Source of the DNA: Porticoccaceae bacterium
GTDB lineage: Bacteria; Pseudomonadota; Gammaproteobacteria; Pseudomonadales; Porticoccaceae
Length of the DNA stretch: 64,000 bases
Direction: 5' to 3'
NCBI GenBank assembly: GCA_029250825.1
Contig: JAQXEN010000056.1
Location: forward strand, 1 to 64,000
This document shows, piece by piece, positions 17,782 to 26,658 of the stretch; the stretch's first letter is position 1, and every line of letters starts with the position of its first letter. Position numbers and translations under genes: made by a program. The notes beneath the pieces were generated by a model, which was not told where the DNA came from, ran no database searches, and saw only the letters and a list, made by a program, of their open reading frames with translations.

Positions 17782-18960
17782 TTACTCAGATTCAACAGTA
17801 AAAGTCAGACCTGCATTGGCCTGCAAGCGCTCAATCAATGCATTACCCATCGCCGGAGCCGAAGTCCAAATGCCACCGGAAGCCAACTCAGGATTGAGCA
17901 CCAAACAAACCGCACTCTCGGCAATCATCTTTGAAGTGGAACCGTAACCTGGGTCCATATCGCCTTTGACACTGACCCGCACCGAGCGACCATCGCTAGC
18001 TTCACCGATCAACAGCACATCATAATGGCCATTAACACGCTCATCGAGATCTGGGCCTTCGCCAGGTTGACGTGGATCATCCGCCATAGAGGTATCTTCA
18101 GTCACCGCCTTAGCAATAGCTTCACCGCGCTCACCGGGGCCGGTGATCAACATCTCATCGTAGACAAAGTCAGTGCCATAAGCATGACCCATCAACATGT
18201 TTGAACGATGAATATTCTTAGTGTTAATGCTTGCCATTACAAAGGGCGCAATCCAACTCTGCAGCGCCTCATCAAACTCAGGCTTATTACCCAGAGGCTG
18301 ATCAGCGCCAACAAAACCTTCAGTCAACGAAAACGGGTTGCGCAGCACATTGATCAGCTCGCGATCTTTGCCCGCCGCCGCCATAGTGGCGCGAAAACTC
18401 GCCAGCGTGCCGCCAGAAAAAGTACCCTTCATTGAACGTACACGACCCTTGGCACGAGGCACCATAGCACCCAATTTCTGCTCCGCCGTCTGCTGTAAAA
18501 ACAACACCCCCAGATCAAAGGGAACCGAATCAAAACCACAGGAGAAGACAATCCGTGCACCGCTGGCCTCAGCCGCTGCAGAGTGCGCCGCAATCATCTG
18601 ATGCATCCAGGCAGGCTCGCCACAGAGATCCACGTAATCAGTACCATGTGCAGCACAGGCTGCAACTAACTCATTGCCATAAAGCTGATAGGGACCCACA
18701 GTGGTCAAAATAACCTTACTGCTCAGCACCATTGCATCTATCGATGCCAAGTCAGCGGCATCCGCAACAACCAGCGGCACATCTGCAGAGATACCCATCT
18801 CGTCACGCACGGCCTCCAGTTTGGTCTGACTGCGTCCCGCCATAGCCCACTTAATCTCGCCATTGACACCGTATTGGTTATTCAGGTATTCCGCGACCAG
18901 CCGGCCAGTAAAACCAGTGGCACCGTAGACCACCAAATCAAAATCTCTGTTATTCTGCAT
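17782..18960 (-). CDS. Saccharopine dehydrogenase-like oxidoreductase (SCCPDH / trans-acting enoyl reductase type)
   Basis: 392 residues from the ATG at 18960. A Rossmann fold starts at once with FDLVVYGATGFTGRLVAEYL, followed by WAMAGRSQTKLEAVRDE, VILTTVGPYQLYGNELVAAC and YVDLCGEPAWMHQMI, all typical of the saccharopine-dehydrogenase-like family that includes mycobacterial trans-acting enoyl reductases. It is not a lysine-pathway enzyme by length or domain content. An upstream start at 19056 would add 32 residues unlike the family, so I prefer 18960. It diverges from the fadB-like gene; a role in lipid or acyl metabolism is possible. Confidence 0.85.
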   Translation of the reverse strand: MQNNRDFDLVVYGATGFTGRLVAEYLNNQYGVNGEIKWAMAGRSQTKLEAVRDEMGISADVPLVVADAADLASIDAMVLSSKVILTTVGPYQLYGNELVAACAAHGTDYVDLCGEPAWMHQMIAAHSAAAEASGARIVFSCGFDSVPFDLGVLFLQQTAEQKLGAMVPRAKGRVRSMKGTFSGGTLASFRATMAAAGKDRELINVLRNPFSLTEGFVGADQPLGNKPEFDEALQSWIAPFVMASINTKNIHRSNMLMGHAYGTDFVYDEMLITGPGERGEAIAKAVTEDTSMADDPRQPGEGPDLDERVNGHYDVLLIGEASDGRSVRVSVKGDMDPGYGSTSKMIAESAVCLVLNPELASGGIWTSAPAMGNALIERLQANAGLTFTVESE

Positions 18961-19148
18961 TGTTATTATTATCCCGTTGGAGTAAATGTTAAAATCGCTG
19001 TCGCAAAAGTATATCAGCCAACAGCGCAGAGGGGCTTGGAGAAAGTGACTGAGCAACCACCGACTTGGCTGAGCAGCTAAAAACGAGATAGATAAAAAAA
19101 GCAGCAGTAAAAAAAACTATTAATAAAAAATACTAATTGGGGAAAATT

Positions 19149-21248
19149 ATGTCAGTCACAAGCTATGAAGTGCGCGGTGAGATCGGAATCATCTGGATCA
19201 ACAACCCACCTGTCAATGCTCTATCTCAAGCCCTCCGCGATGGCATCTATGGCGCTGTCAATGCCGCACAGAATGACGCCACTAAAGCCTTAATACTGAT
19301 CTGTCAGGGCCGCACTTTTATTGCCGGCGCCGATATCTCCGAGTTCGACAAAGCCCCCACCGAACCTTCCTTCAACCATATTCTCGAAACCATTGAACAG
19401 TCATCAAAACCTGTTATTGCAGCCATACACGGCACCGCGCTGGGCGGCGGCTTAGAAACTGCCCTCTCCTGCCACTACCGCTGCGCGGTTAAATCCGCAA
19501 TGGTCGGTCTTCCAGAAGTTAAACTCGGCCTCCTGCCGGGTGCCGGTGGCACCCAGCGTGCACCGCGCCTAACCGGTGTTGAAGCCGCCATTAAACTGAT
19601 TACCAGTGGCAACCCCATTAAAGCAAAGGCCGCAGTGGGCCTAAACCTGATCGACCATATTATTGAAGGCGATGACCTGCTTGAAGGCGCCCTAGCTTAC
19701 ACCCAGCAGTTGCTCGCAGAGAACGCACCGCTGCGTAAAGTGCGCGATATCAATATAGATCCAGCCTCCTTTGACCCAGCTATTTTCGACAATTCACGTA
19801 AGCAGCTGAGCCAGCGTGCCCGCGGGCAATTGGCACCTCAGCGTATTGTCGACTGTATTGAAGCCGCAGCCACAGAGTCATTTGATGAAGGCTTGGCCAC
19901 TGAAGGACGCCTTTTTATGGCGCTCAAAGACGGTAGCCAGTCAGCGGCTATGCGACATATGTTTTTCGCCCAGCGTGAAGCCAACAAGATTAAAGGCATA
20001 GGTAGAGAGACCGCCAAGCGCCCCATAGAGTCTGTAGCGATTATCGGCGGTGGCACTATGGGCGGCGGTATTGCTATGAACTTTGCCAATGTCGGGATTC
20101 CCGTCACCATGCTCGAAATCAACGACGAAGCTCTGCAGCGCGGCTTGGGCATTATCGACAAAAACTATTCCATGACAGTGAAAAAAGGTCGACTGAGCGA
20201 AGAGCAAAAACAGGGTTGCATGAGCCTGATCAGCGGCACTACCGACTATCAGGATCTGGCCAATGCAGATCTCGTCATCGAAGCAGTATTTGAAAATCTC
20301 GAGATCAAACAGCAGGTTTTTGCCAAGCTTGATAAAGTTTGCAAACCCGGCGCAATTCTCGCTAGCAACACCTCCTATCAGGATGTCAATGCCATTGCGG
20401 CCGCGACTCAGCGACCCGAAGATGTCATTGGCCTGCACTTTTTCAGCCCTGCCAACATTATGAAACTGCTGGAAATTGTCCGCGCTGATAAGACTTCTGA
20501 CGAGGTCATTGCAACCTCTATGGCCGTGGCTAAAGCGATCGGCAAAGTACCGGTTCTGTCTGGCGTCTGCTTCGGCTTTATCGGTAACCGCATGTTCAGT
20601 GAATACGGACGCGAAACTCAGTTATGCCTGATTGAAGGTGCCAGTGCCGAGCAGATCGATCGCGTAATGGAAGGCTATGGCATGGCTATGGGCCCCTTGG
20701 CAGTCAGTGACCTCGCCGGCATTGATATTGGCTACAAAGTTCGCGAAGGACTATCTGAAGAGGAAAAAGGTGATCCACGAAGCTTCTGCGTCGCCGATGC
20801 CCTCGTGGAACAGGGCCGCTTGGGACAAAAGAGCGGCGCCGGCTTCTATCAGTATGACCCCCAGACCCGCGCCCGCATTAGCGATCCAGAGGTCAGCGCA
20901 CTGATCGAAGCCAAAGCTGCCGAATACGGTGTTAGCCGTAGAGACTTTAGCGATGAGGAAATTCGCGATCGACTGCTGTTACCGCTTATTAACGAAGGCG
21001 CCAAGATTCTTCAAGAAGGTATCGCCCAGCGCTCCGGTGATATCGATGTAGTCTACGTTTTTGGCTACGGCTTCCCGGTCTATCATGGCGGGCCAATGCA
21101 ATATGCCGATCACCTGGGTCTGGAAACGGTCTATAACAAGCTCAACGCCCTGCACCAGCAGAGCGGCCAAGACTATTGGCAACCCGCTGACTTAATCAAG
21201 ACACTGGCCGAGAGCGGCAGCAGTTTTGCCAAGTGGTCACAGGATTAA
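19149..21248 (+). CDS. Bifunctional enoyl-CoA hydratase/3-hydroxyacyl-CoA dehydrogenase (FadB/FadJ or peroxisomal type)
   Basis: 699 residues from the ATG at 19149, which has GGGGA 5 bases upstream; the TTG at 19137 would add four residues. The N-terminal crotonase domain has AGADISEF, HGTALGGGLETALSCHYRCA and GLPEVKLGLLPGAGGTQRAP, giving both catalytic glutamates. The central NAD domain has VAIIGGGTMGGGIAMNFAN. The dehydrogenase part has the catalytic His in GLHFFSPANIMKLLEIVR and CFGFIGNRM. It hydrates trans-2-enoyl-CoA and oxidises the 3-hydroxyacyl-CoA in beta-oxidation. The order and the SPANIMKLLE wording resemble peroxisomal bifunctional enzymes. No thiolase (fadA) follows, so the partner lies elsewhere. 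Confidence 0.93.
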   Translation: MSVTSYEVRGEIGIIWINNPPVNALSQALRDGIYGAVNAAQNDATKALILICQGRTFIAGADISEFDKAPTEPSFNHILETIEQSSKPVIAAIHGTALGGGLETALSCHYRCAVKSAMVGLPEVKLGLLPGAGGTQRAPRLTGVEAAIKLITSGNPIKAKAAVGLNLIDHIIEGDDLLEGALAYTQQLLAENAPLRKVRDINIDPASFDPAIFDNSRKQLSQRARGQLAPQRIVDCIEAAATESFDEGLATEGRLFMALKDGSQSAAMRHMFFAQREANKIKGIGRETAKRPIESVAIIGGGTMGGGIAMNFANVGIPVTMLEINDEALQRGLGIIDKNYSMTVKKGRLSEEQKQGCMSLISGTTDYQDLANADLVIEAVFENLEIKQQVFAKLDKVCKPGAILASNTSYQDVNAIAAATQRPEDVIGLHFFSPANIMKLLEIVRADKTSDEVIATSMAVAKAIGKVPVLSGVCFGFIGNRMFSEYGRETQLCLIEGASAEQIDRVMEGYGMAMGPLAVSDLAGIDIGYKVREGLSEEEKGDPRSFCVADALVEQGRLGQKSGAGFYQYDPQTRARISDPEVSALIEAKAAEYGVSRRDFSDEEIRDRLLLPLINEGAKILQEGIAQRSGDIDVVYVFGYGFPVYHGGPMQYADHLGLETVYNKLNALHQQSGQDYWQPADLIKTLAESGSSFAKWSQD

Positions 21249-21372
21249 GCCTACCCAGCCTTAATCAATGGAAGCAAGCCCGACATGGATTAGTCGGGCA
21301 GTTTGGCAGCGAACGTGAAACAGCCATCCCAGCTACCGTAGAGGCTTGTTAGCCCCAATATCCAGTTGGCCC

Positions 21373-21448
21373 AGTGCCCAGCTTATTGAGTGCCCAGCTT
21401 ATTGAGTGCCCAGCCTATTTAGCGCCCAGCTTATCGAAAGCCCAGTTC
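21373..21448. repeat. 16-bp tandem repeat, four to five units, after the fadB-like gene
   Basis: Units of AGTGCCCAGCTTATTG repeat from 21373 with period 16; the first two are identical and later ones drift (AGCGCCCAGCTTATCG). It occupies the centre of the 298-base gap before the ABC importer genes, which otherwise shows no gene. Confidence 0.85.
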
Positions 21449-21546
21449 ACCACCACCCCTAATCACTGATACAATCGCCGCGCCGGCACAGCACCAGCCT
21501 ATTTCTCGTGGCCACAGACCGAACTATCTATTAAAAGGACCTCTCT

Positions 21547-22440
21547 ATGCGGATTCAGCTACTGCGCTCTTTTATCGCGCTTACTCTGCTGTTTATAACC
21601 TCTATTTCCACTGCCTCATCCCTCGAATCAAGCACCAAGACATTTGTCTTTAGCGCCATCCCCGATCAAGATGAAGCTAATCTGCAAGAGCGCTTTGATA
21701 AAGTAGCACGCTACTTAGAGAATCAACTGGGCATCAAGGTTCGCTATATTCCGGTTAAAAGCTATGCCGCAGCGGTCACCGCCTTTCGCAACAACCAAGT
21801 CCAGCTGGCCTGGTTTGGCGGACTCTCCGGCGTTCAGGCACGCCGTCTAGTCCCCGGCAGCCAAGCCATTGCTCAGGGCACAGAAGACCCCTTTTTCACC
21901 AGCTATATTATTGCCCACAGCAGCAGCGGACTGGCACCAAGGGAAGACTTTCCAGCCGCTATCGCAGGAAAAACCTTCACCTTTGGTTCCAAGGGCTCAA
22001 CCTCTGGACGACTGATGCCCGAATACTATATCCGTGAAAATTTAGGCGATACCCCCGACAACCTATTCAGTAAGGTCGGCTACAGCGGCGATCACAGCCG
22101 TACGATTGCCCTAGTACAATCCGGCGCCTATCAGGTTGGCGCGGTCAACTATAAAGTCTGGGACAAGCAATTGGCCGCTGGAAAAATCGACAGGGATAAA
22201 GTCAAAGTGATTTGGCGAACGCCCAGTTACCCCGACTATCAGTGGACAGTGCGCGGTGATGTAAACGACAGCTGGGGTCCCGACTTCCAGGCGCGCCTAA
22301 CTCAGGCTCTGTTACAAATGGACGACCCGGATCTGCTGGCAAGCTTTCCCCGCAGCGGTTTTATTGCCGCAGACAACCAACTCTACCAACCGATTGTCGA
22401 TACCGCGATTACCGTCGGCATTATCGATGCGGACCAATAG
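21547..22440 (+). CDS. PhnD-like periplasmic substrate-binding protein of an oxyanion ABC importer
   Basis: 297 residues with a cleavable signal peptide (about residues 1-24). The mature part begins KTFVFSAIPDQDEANLQERF and contains VKSYAAAVTAFRNNQVQLAW, FGGLSGVQARR and FGSKGSTSGRLMPEYY, which is the PhnD-type binding-protein fold. The wording closely resembles the subgroup often annotated as putative selenate-binding proteins, so the ligand may be an oxyanion such as selenate, phosphonate or phosphite. AAGGA lies 7 bases before the ATG. First gene of a three-gene transporter operon; no selenium or phosphonate enzyme is adjacent. Confidence 0.88.
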   Translation: MRIQLLRSFIALTLLFITSISTASSLESSTKTFVFSAIPDQDEANLQERFDKVARYLENQLGIKVRYIPVKSYAAAVTAFRNNQVQLAWFGGLSGVQARRLVPGSQAIAQGTEDPFFTSYIIAHSSSGLAPREDFPAAIAGKTFTFGSKGSTSGRLMPEYYIRENLGDTPDNLFSKVGYSGDHSRTIALVQSGAYQVGAVNYKVWDKQLAAGKIDRDKVKVIWRTPSYPDYQWTVRGDVNDSWGPDFQARLTQALLQMDDPDLLASFPRSGFIAADNQLYQPIVDTAITVGIIDADQ

Positions 22441-22449
22441 GCACTGCCT

Positions 22450-23133
22450 TTGAACGACAGCCCAACGCCGCCACCAGCGCTGTTCCAGTTTCGTCAGAAA
22501 AGCCTACAGTACGAGGGCCGCAGCGTACTGGACAATGTCTCACTGAGCATTGCCGCCGGTGAGCGCGTGGCGCTGATCGGCGGCAGCGGTGCGGGCAAAT
22601 CTACCCTGCTAAAAGCCCTGCGCGAGCAGCGTCCCGATACGGTTGCCTGGTGTCCTCAGCAGCCAGGCTTGGTGCCCATACTCAGCACCTTTCACAATAT
22701 TTATATGGGCGCACTAGAGCAACATTCTCTGCCCTACAATCTGCTCAACCTGATCAAACCCCTGGCTGGGGCGCGGAGTATTGTCGAACCTATCGCTCAG
22801 CAGTTGGGACTTGAACAGCAGCTTTTCAGCTCCATCGACAAGCTCTCTGGGGGCCAACAACAGCGCACCAGTATTGGCCGCGCACTGATTCAACAGCGCG
22901 CCATTTTTCTGGGTGACGAGCCAGTCGCCAATGTCGATGAATATCAGGGTGAAGCGCTGCTAAAACTAATCTGCCAACGGCACCAAACGGTGGTGTTGGC
23001 ACTCCACGATATAATCCAAGCCCTGTCTGTATGCACACGTATTATCGGCTTGCAAGACGGCGCCATTGTCCTCGACGCCCCCAGTGAGCAACTGCAGGCC
23101 AGTGATCTTGCCGGCCTCTACGGGGCCAGTTGA
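22450..23133 (+). CDS. PhnC-like ABC transporter ATP-binding protein
   Basis: 227 residues, TTG start at 22450, 9 bases after the binding-protein stop. Walker A is GGSGAGKST, the signature is LSGGQQQR, and Walker B is AIFLGDEP; the switch His is in VLALHDI. It powers uptake with the adjacent binding protein and permease. It is a little shorter than typical PhnC. The stop TGA overlaps the permease ATG by one base. Confidence 0.9.
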   Translation: MNDSPTPPPALFQFRQKSLQYEGRSVLDNVSLSIAAGERVALIGGSGAGKSTLLKALREQRPDTVAWCPQQPGLVPILSTFHNIYMGALEQHSLPYNLLNLIKPLAGARSIVEPIAQQLGLEQQLFSSIDKLSGGQQQRTSIGRALIQQRAIFLGDEPVANVDEYQGEALLKLICQRHQTVVLALHDIIQALSVCTRIIGLQDGAIVLDAPSEQLQASDLAGLYGAS

Positions 23134-24704
23134 TGGCCCTGTCAGCCAATCGCAGCATAGCTAGCTCAGCCAGCGCCCTGCGCAATATCAGCCTCTGGTT
23201 TGCTGTCTCGGCACTGCTCTGCCTTGTGCTGGTGGATATCCAGATTAGCAGTGCCGATCCCTGGGCGGAACTGGCCCGGATGACCGCTGGCGCTCTGAGC
23301 CCCTCGGTTTGGTCGTGGCCGACGTTACTAAGCGGCCTCGCCAATACCTTTGCCTTTGCCCTGCAGGGTGTAACCCTCGCGGCGATAGCTGGGTTTGTTC
23401 TGGCTTTGGGCTATCGCTTTGCCCTGATTCGGGCATTCTGTGCCTTTGTACGCTCCATTCATGAGCTGTTCTGGGCGCTTTTGTTTATGCAGGTGGCAGG
23501 ACTCTCATCCCTGACCGGTCTGCTGGCTATCGCCATTCCCTACGCCGGCACATTGGCAAAAATATATGGCGAACTGTTTGAAGAGGTGGATCCGGCACCG
23601 GCCAATAACCTGCCCCACCGAGAACCTGGATTAAGTCATTTTTTCTATGCTGTGCTGCCCCTAGCATGGCGCTCTATGGCCACCTACACCAGCTACCGTT
23701 TTGAATGCGCGATCCGCTCCAGTGCGATCCTTGGGTTTGTCGGCCTGCCAACCCTCGGCTTTCATCTGGAGACCGCCCTCAGCGATGGCCACTACAGCGA
23801 AGCAGCAGCGTTCTTTTATGCCCTGTTGCTGCTTATCGGCACTCTGCGCCTGTGGCTGCACAAACGACTGCTGCCGGTTTATCTAGTGGCTGTGTTCTAC
23901 TATCTTCCCCCCCAGGCAACAATTTCTTGGCAGCTGCTGGTGCGCTTTGTCAGCGAAGATATAGTGCCGGCACCACTGCGCGGCGAGGCCCTGTGGAACG
24001 GCGAAACCATAAGTCATTTTGCACAGTGGTTTAACCTGTTATGGCAACAGCAGATCTGGCCCGGCCTGTTCAATACAGTATTACTCGGGCAAATAAGCTT
24101 GGTATTTACCGGCCTATTGGCACTGGCCTTACTGCCGCTCAATTCGCCGCTTTTTATGCGCCCCAGGCGCTTGATTAGCCGCGGGCGCTTTATGAGCCAC
24201 GGGCGCTTGATGGACAGAAACTGGAAACGCGGCATCGGTGACTCAATCCTGATTCTGCTGCGCACACTGCCCGAGTATCTGCTGGCCTTTATCGGGCTAC
24301 TGATATTCGGCCCCTCAATGTTGCCAGCCATCTTGGCTTTGGGTATTCACAATGGTGCAATTATCGGCCACCTGCTCGGCCGCTATACCGAAGAACTCAG
24401 TCTCCGCGCCGACGCCAACTCTGGCGTTACATTGTATTTCTATGAAGTGCTACCGCGAATTTATCGGCAGTTTTTAGCTTTTCTGTTTTATCGCTGGGAA
24501 GTGATTCTGCGGGAAACCGCGATTCTCGGCATTCTCGGCATTGCCACACTGGGCTTCTATATCGATTCCGCCTTTGAGACCTTTCGCTTTGATATTGCCC
24601 TATTACTGATTTTGGTCAGTGCCGCCCTGAATATTAGTGTCGATCAATTTGCCCGCTATCTGCGCCAGCGCCTGCAACTCAAGACGGTGCCTGAGTCGCT
24701 TTAA
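23133..24704 (+). CDS. PhnE-like ABC permease, two permease domains fused in one chain
   Basis: 523 residues, about twice a single PhnE. Two similar halves each carry a PhnE-type transmembrane core: the first has FVRSIHELFWALLFMQV and FECAIRSSAILGFVGLPTLG, the second LRTLPEYLLAFIGLLIFG and WEVILRETAILGILGIATLG. The EA-type coupling loops recur in both. Between them is a basic cytosolic linker containing an 18-base in-frame repeat. A single chain therefore supplies both pore domains. The 3' end overlaps the convergent hydrolase gene by 26 bases. Confidence 0.88.
   Translation: MALSANRSIASSASALRNISLWFAVSALLCLVLVDIQISSADPWAELARMTAGALSPSVWSWPTLLSGLANTFAFALQGVTLAAIAGFVLALGYRFALIRAFCAFVRSIHELFWALLFMQVAGLSSLTGLLAIAIPYAGTLAKIYGELFEEVDPAPANNLPHREPGLSHFFYAVLPLAWRSMATYTSYRFECAIRSSAILGFVGLPTLGFHLETALSDGHYSEAAAFFYALLLLIGTLRLWLHKRLLPVYLVAVFYYLPPQATISWQLLVRFVSEDIVPAPLRGEALWNGETISHFAQWFNLLWQQQIWPGLFNTVLLGQISLVFTGLLALALLPLNSPLFMRPRRLISRGRFMSHGRLMDRNWKRGIGDSILILLRTLPEYLLAFIGLLIFGPSMLPAILALGIHNGAIIGHLLGRYTEELSLRADANSGVTLYFYEVLPRIYRQFLAFLFYRWEVILRETAILGILGIATLGFYIDSAFETFRFDIALLLILVSAALNISVDQFARYLRQRLQLKTVPESL
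24165..24218 (+). repeat. 18-bp in-frame repeat in the permease linker
   Basis: Three 18-base units encode RRLISR, GRFMSH and GRLMDR in the region joining the two permease halves. The same length class occurs in the non-coding repeats of the window. Confidence 0.75.
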
Positions 24705-25614
24705 GCTGCAGAGTTTCAACCTTATCCATGTGTCCACGCATCCGCGAGATCAACTCCGGCAATACAGTCTCCGGCATGTTGTGACCCATATCCTCCAGCA
24801 ATACAAATTCCGAGCCCTGAATTAACTCAGCCGTATGCACACCGTGTAGCGGCGGCACCAGAGTATCATCGACCCCGTGCAGAACCAGAGTGCTGGCCTG
24901 AATACCAGCCACATCCTCAGAGCGATCACCGGTCTTAAAAATCGCCATCAGCTGTCGCGGCATTGACTCGGGAAAGAAACCCCGAGCGCGCATCATCGCA
25001 TCTCGTTTAGCCGCCGCATCACCTGCCGCAAGCTCCCGCAAATTGCCCTCAGCTCCGCGGGTTGGCCTAGGCAAATGACGAGCCCCAGTTGAAGACATAA
25101 TCGAAATCAAACTGCGGGTGTGCTGCGGATATTGCGCGGCCACAACCTGAGCGATCATACCGCCCATAGAAGTGCCAATAATATGTGCGTCTCGATAACC
25201 CAGATGATCCATCAGTGCCACCGTATCAGCCGCCATATCATCGAGGGTATAGGGCGCATTGACCGGCAAACCAAGCTTTTGCTTAATCAGCTGCAACCAC
25301 AGAGTTGGCTGACCCCAATCATCAAAACGGGTGGAACCGCCGACATCGCGATTATCAAACATCAGCAGCTCATAGCCCCCCTCCACAAGGCCCTTGACCA
25401 GAGTATCGCCCCAGACAACATTAGAACCACCGAGGCCCATAATAATCACTACCTTAGGGCTTTCTGGGTTTTTCCCAACCACCCGATAGGCCATCTCAAG
25501 GCCGTTTACCGAAGCCGTCTGCAGTGGGTAAGACTCGATATAGGTGCGGGTATACTCGGCACTTACCAGAGGTGCTGCCAGCGTTAACAGAAGGCCTAAA
25601 ATAATTTTTTTCAT
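24679..25614 (-). CDS. Secreted alpha/beta hydrolase
   Basis: 311 residues with a signal peptide (MKKIILGLLLTLAAPLVSA). Alpha/beta-hydrolase core: oxyanion-hole segment IIMGLGGSNVVWGD, FDNRDVGGSTRFD, nucleophile serine in GTSMGGMIAQV, acid in HGVDDTLVPP and histidine in LEDMGHNMPE. It should be a periplasmic or exported esterase or lipase-like enzyme; the substrate is unknown. It lies downstream of the TauD-type gene on the same strand after 61 bases of repeat, so it may be the last gene of that operon. Confidence 0.9.
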   Translation of the reverse strand: MKKIILGLLLTLAAPLVSAEYTRTYIESYPLQTASVNGLEMAYRVVGKNPESPKVVIIMGLGGSNVVWGDTLVKGLVEGGYELLMFDNRDVGGSTRFDDWGQPTLWLQLIKQKLGLPVNAPYTLDDMAADTVALMDHLGYRDAHIIGTSMGGMIAQVVAAQYPQHTRSLISIMSSTGARHLPRPTRGAEGNLRELAAGDAAAKRDAMMRARGFFPESMPRQLMAIFKTGDRSEDVAGIQASTLVLHGVDDTLVPPLHGVHTAELIQGSEFVLLEDMGHNMPETVLPELISRMRGHMDKVETLQLKATQAPS

Positions 25615-25630
25615 AACCGTTTCCTTAATA

Positions 25631-25677
25631 CGTTCTCTATTGCGCTCTCAAACATGTTCTCAATCATATTCTCAATC
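25631..25677. repeat. 12-bp tandem repeat, about four units
   Basis: Units like ATGTTCTCAATC and ATATTCTCAATC with two more diverged units fill the 61-base gap between the dioxygenase and hydrolase genes. Confidence 0.65.
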
Positions 25678-26653
25678 ATGCGACCAGCGAAGCCAATACA
25701 GCCCGCTGCCCCTCAAAAGGACGCCGCCCATGCATGACTAAAAAATTATCCAAGATGGCAACATCACCGGACTGCCAGGGAATATCAAAAGTCAGCGTGT
25801 CGGCTAACTCAATGGCCACAGCCATATGGCTGCTGTCGATAGCGGAGCCATCACCAAAACAGATCGATTTTTCACCGCTGTTGCGGGCGTCTTTCCAACC
25901 ACGAAAAGCGGCGATCAGCTGATTAAAAAACACCGTCCGGCCATCATGCAGTTGCCGTACCGCAGGCAGAACAGGCGTTATCACACACAGGGATCCCTCT
26001 CCCTGCCACTGCCAGTCGTAATTCAGACTATCAAGCTTGCTCTGCGCCTGTTCGCGACTCTCAGCACTGAGAGTACTTTTCCAACTGCGACCCTGACCTG
26101 AGGCTAAATCCTCTTCTAACGGCATGGTCTGGGAATAGCGCACACCTTTCTCTTCACAGTCCCTAACAAAATCCGGCAGTTGTTCACGCAGCTGCTGAAG
26201 CAAAATATCGGACCGGCAAATAGGTGTAGCGCCGCCCTCTTGCGCCGCATGCTCACAGAAGAAAAATAGCTTTGAGGGATACACCGGCGTCTGCGCCATC
26301 TCGTGATGTAAAAAAATCGATACCGATGGCGGCGCCTCATTGGCGGTAAACACCAACTCAGTGCGATTGCGCCTTACCGCATTGGATAGAGATTCGGCAT
26401 AGGTAAAATTTGGCCAGTCAAAAGCGCGAATAAAGTGGTCAAAGTCGCGATCATCTTTAAGACCAAAACCGCGAAATAAAATCGCCCCGGTGAGCGCCAA
26501 TTGATCTTCAATAGCCTCGCGGTTCCCGGCGATCCAATCGGCTATAGCGGATTGACTAGAACCTGTATCCCCACTAAATACCAAAGGAAAGTCACCCTCT
26601 CCATATACCTGCTGTTGAGCTACTTTGATCGTTTCTACTTTTAGTTGCGGCAT
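25676..26653 (-). CDS. TauD/TfdA family Fe(II)/2-oxoglutarate dioxygenase
   Basis: 325 residues. The jelly-roll core has the iron-binding HxE in FLHHEMAQTPVYPSKLFFFC, the distal His and 2-oxoglutarate Arg in NFLVMHGRRPFEGQRAVLAS, and a TGAILFRGFG segment near the N terminus. It should hydroxylate a small substrate using oxygen and 2-oxoglutarate. It is 5 bases downstream of the aldo/keto reductase gene, so it belongs to the symporter/Gfo/AKR operon. The wording resembles the clavaminate-synthase/TfdA branch more than taurine dioxygenase, so taurine is not implied. Confidence 0.9.
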   Translation of the reverse strand: MPQLKVETIKVAQQQVYGEGDFPLVFSGDTGSSQSAIADWIAGNREAIEDQLALTGAILFRGFGLKDDRDFDHFIRAFDWPNFTYAESLSNAVRRNRTELVFTANEAPPSVSIFLHHEMAQTPVYPSKLFFFCEHAAQEGGATPICRSDILLQQLREQLPDFVRDCEEKGVRYSQTMPLEEDLASGQGRSWKSTLSAESREQAQSKLDSLNYDWQWQGEGSLCVITPVLPAVRQLHDGRTVFFNQLIAAFRGWKDARNSGEKSICFGDGSAIDSSHMAVAIELADTLTFDIPWQSGDVAILDNFLVMHGRRPFEGQRAVLASLVA

Positions 26654-26658
26654 AGTTA

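Noticed and set aside
25676-26653. Naming the dioxygenase tauD
   Set aside because: No taurine transporter is adjacent and the sequence is closer to the general TfdA/clavaminate-type branch.
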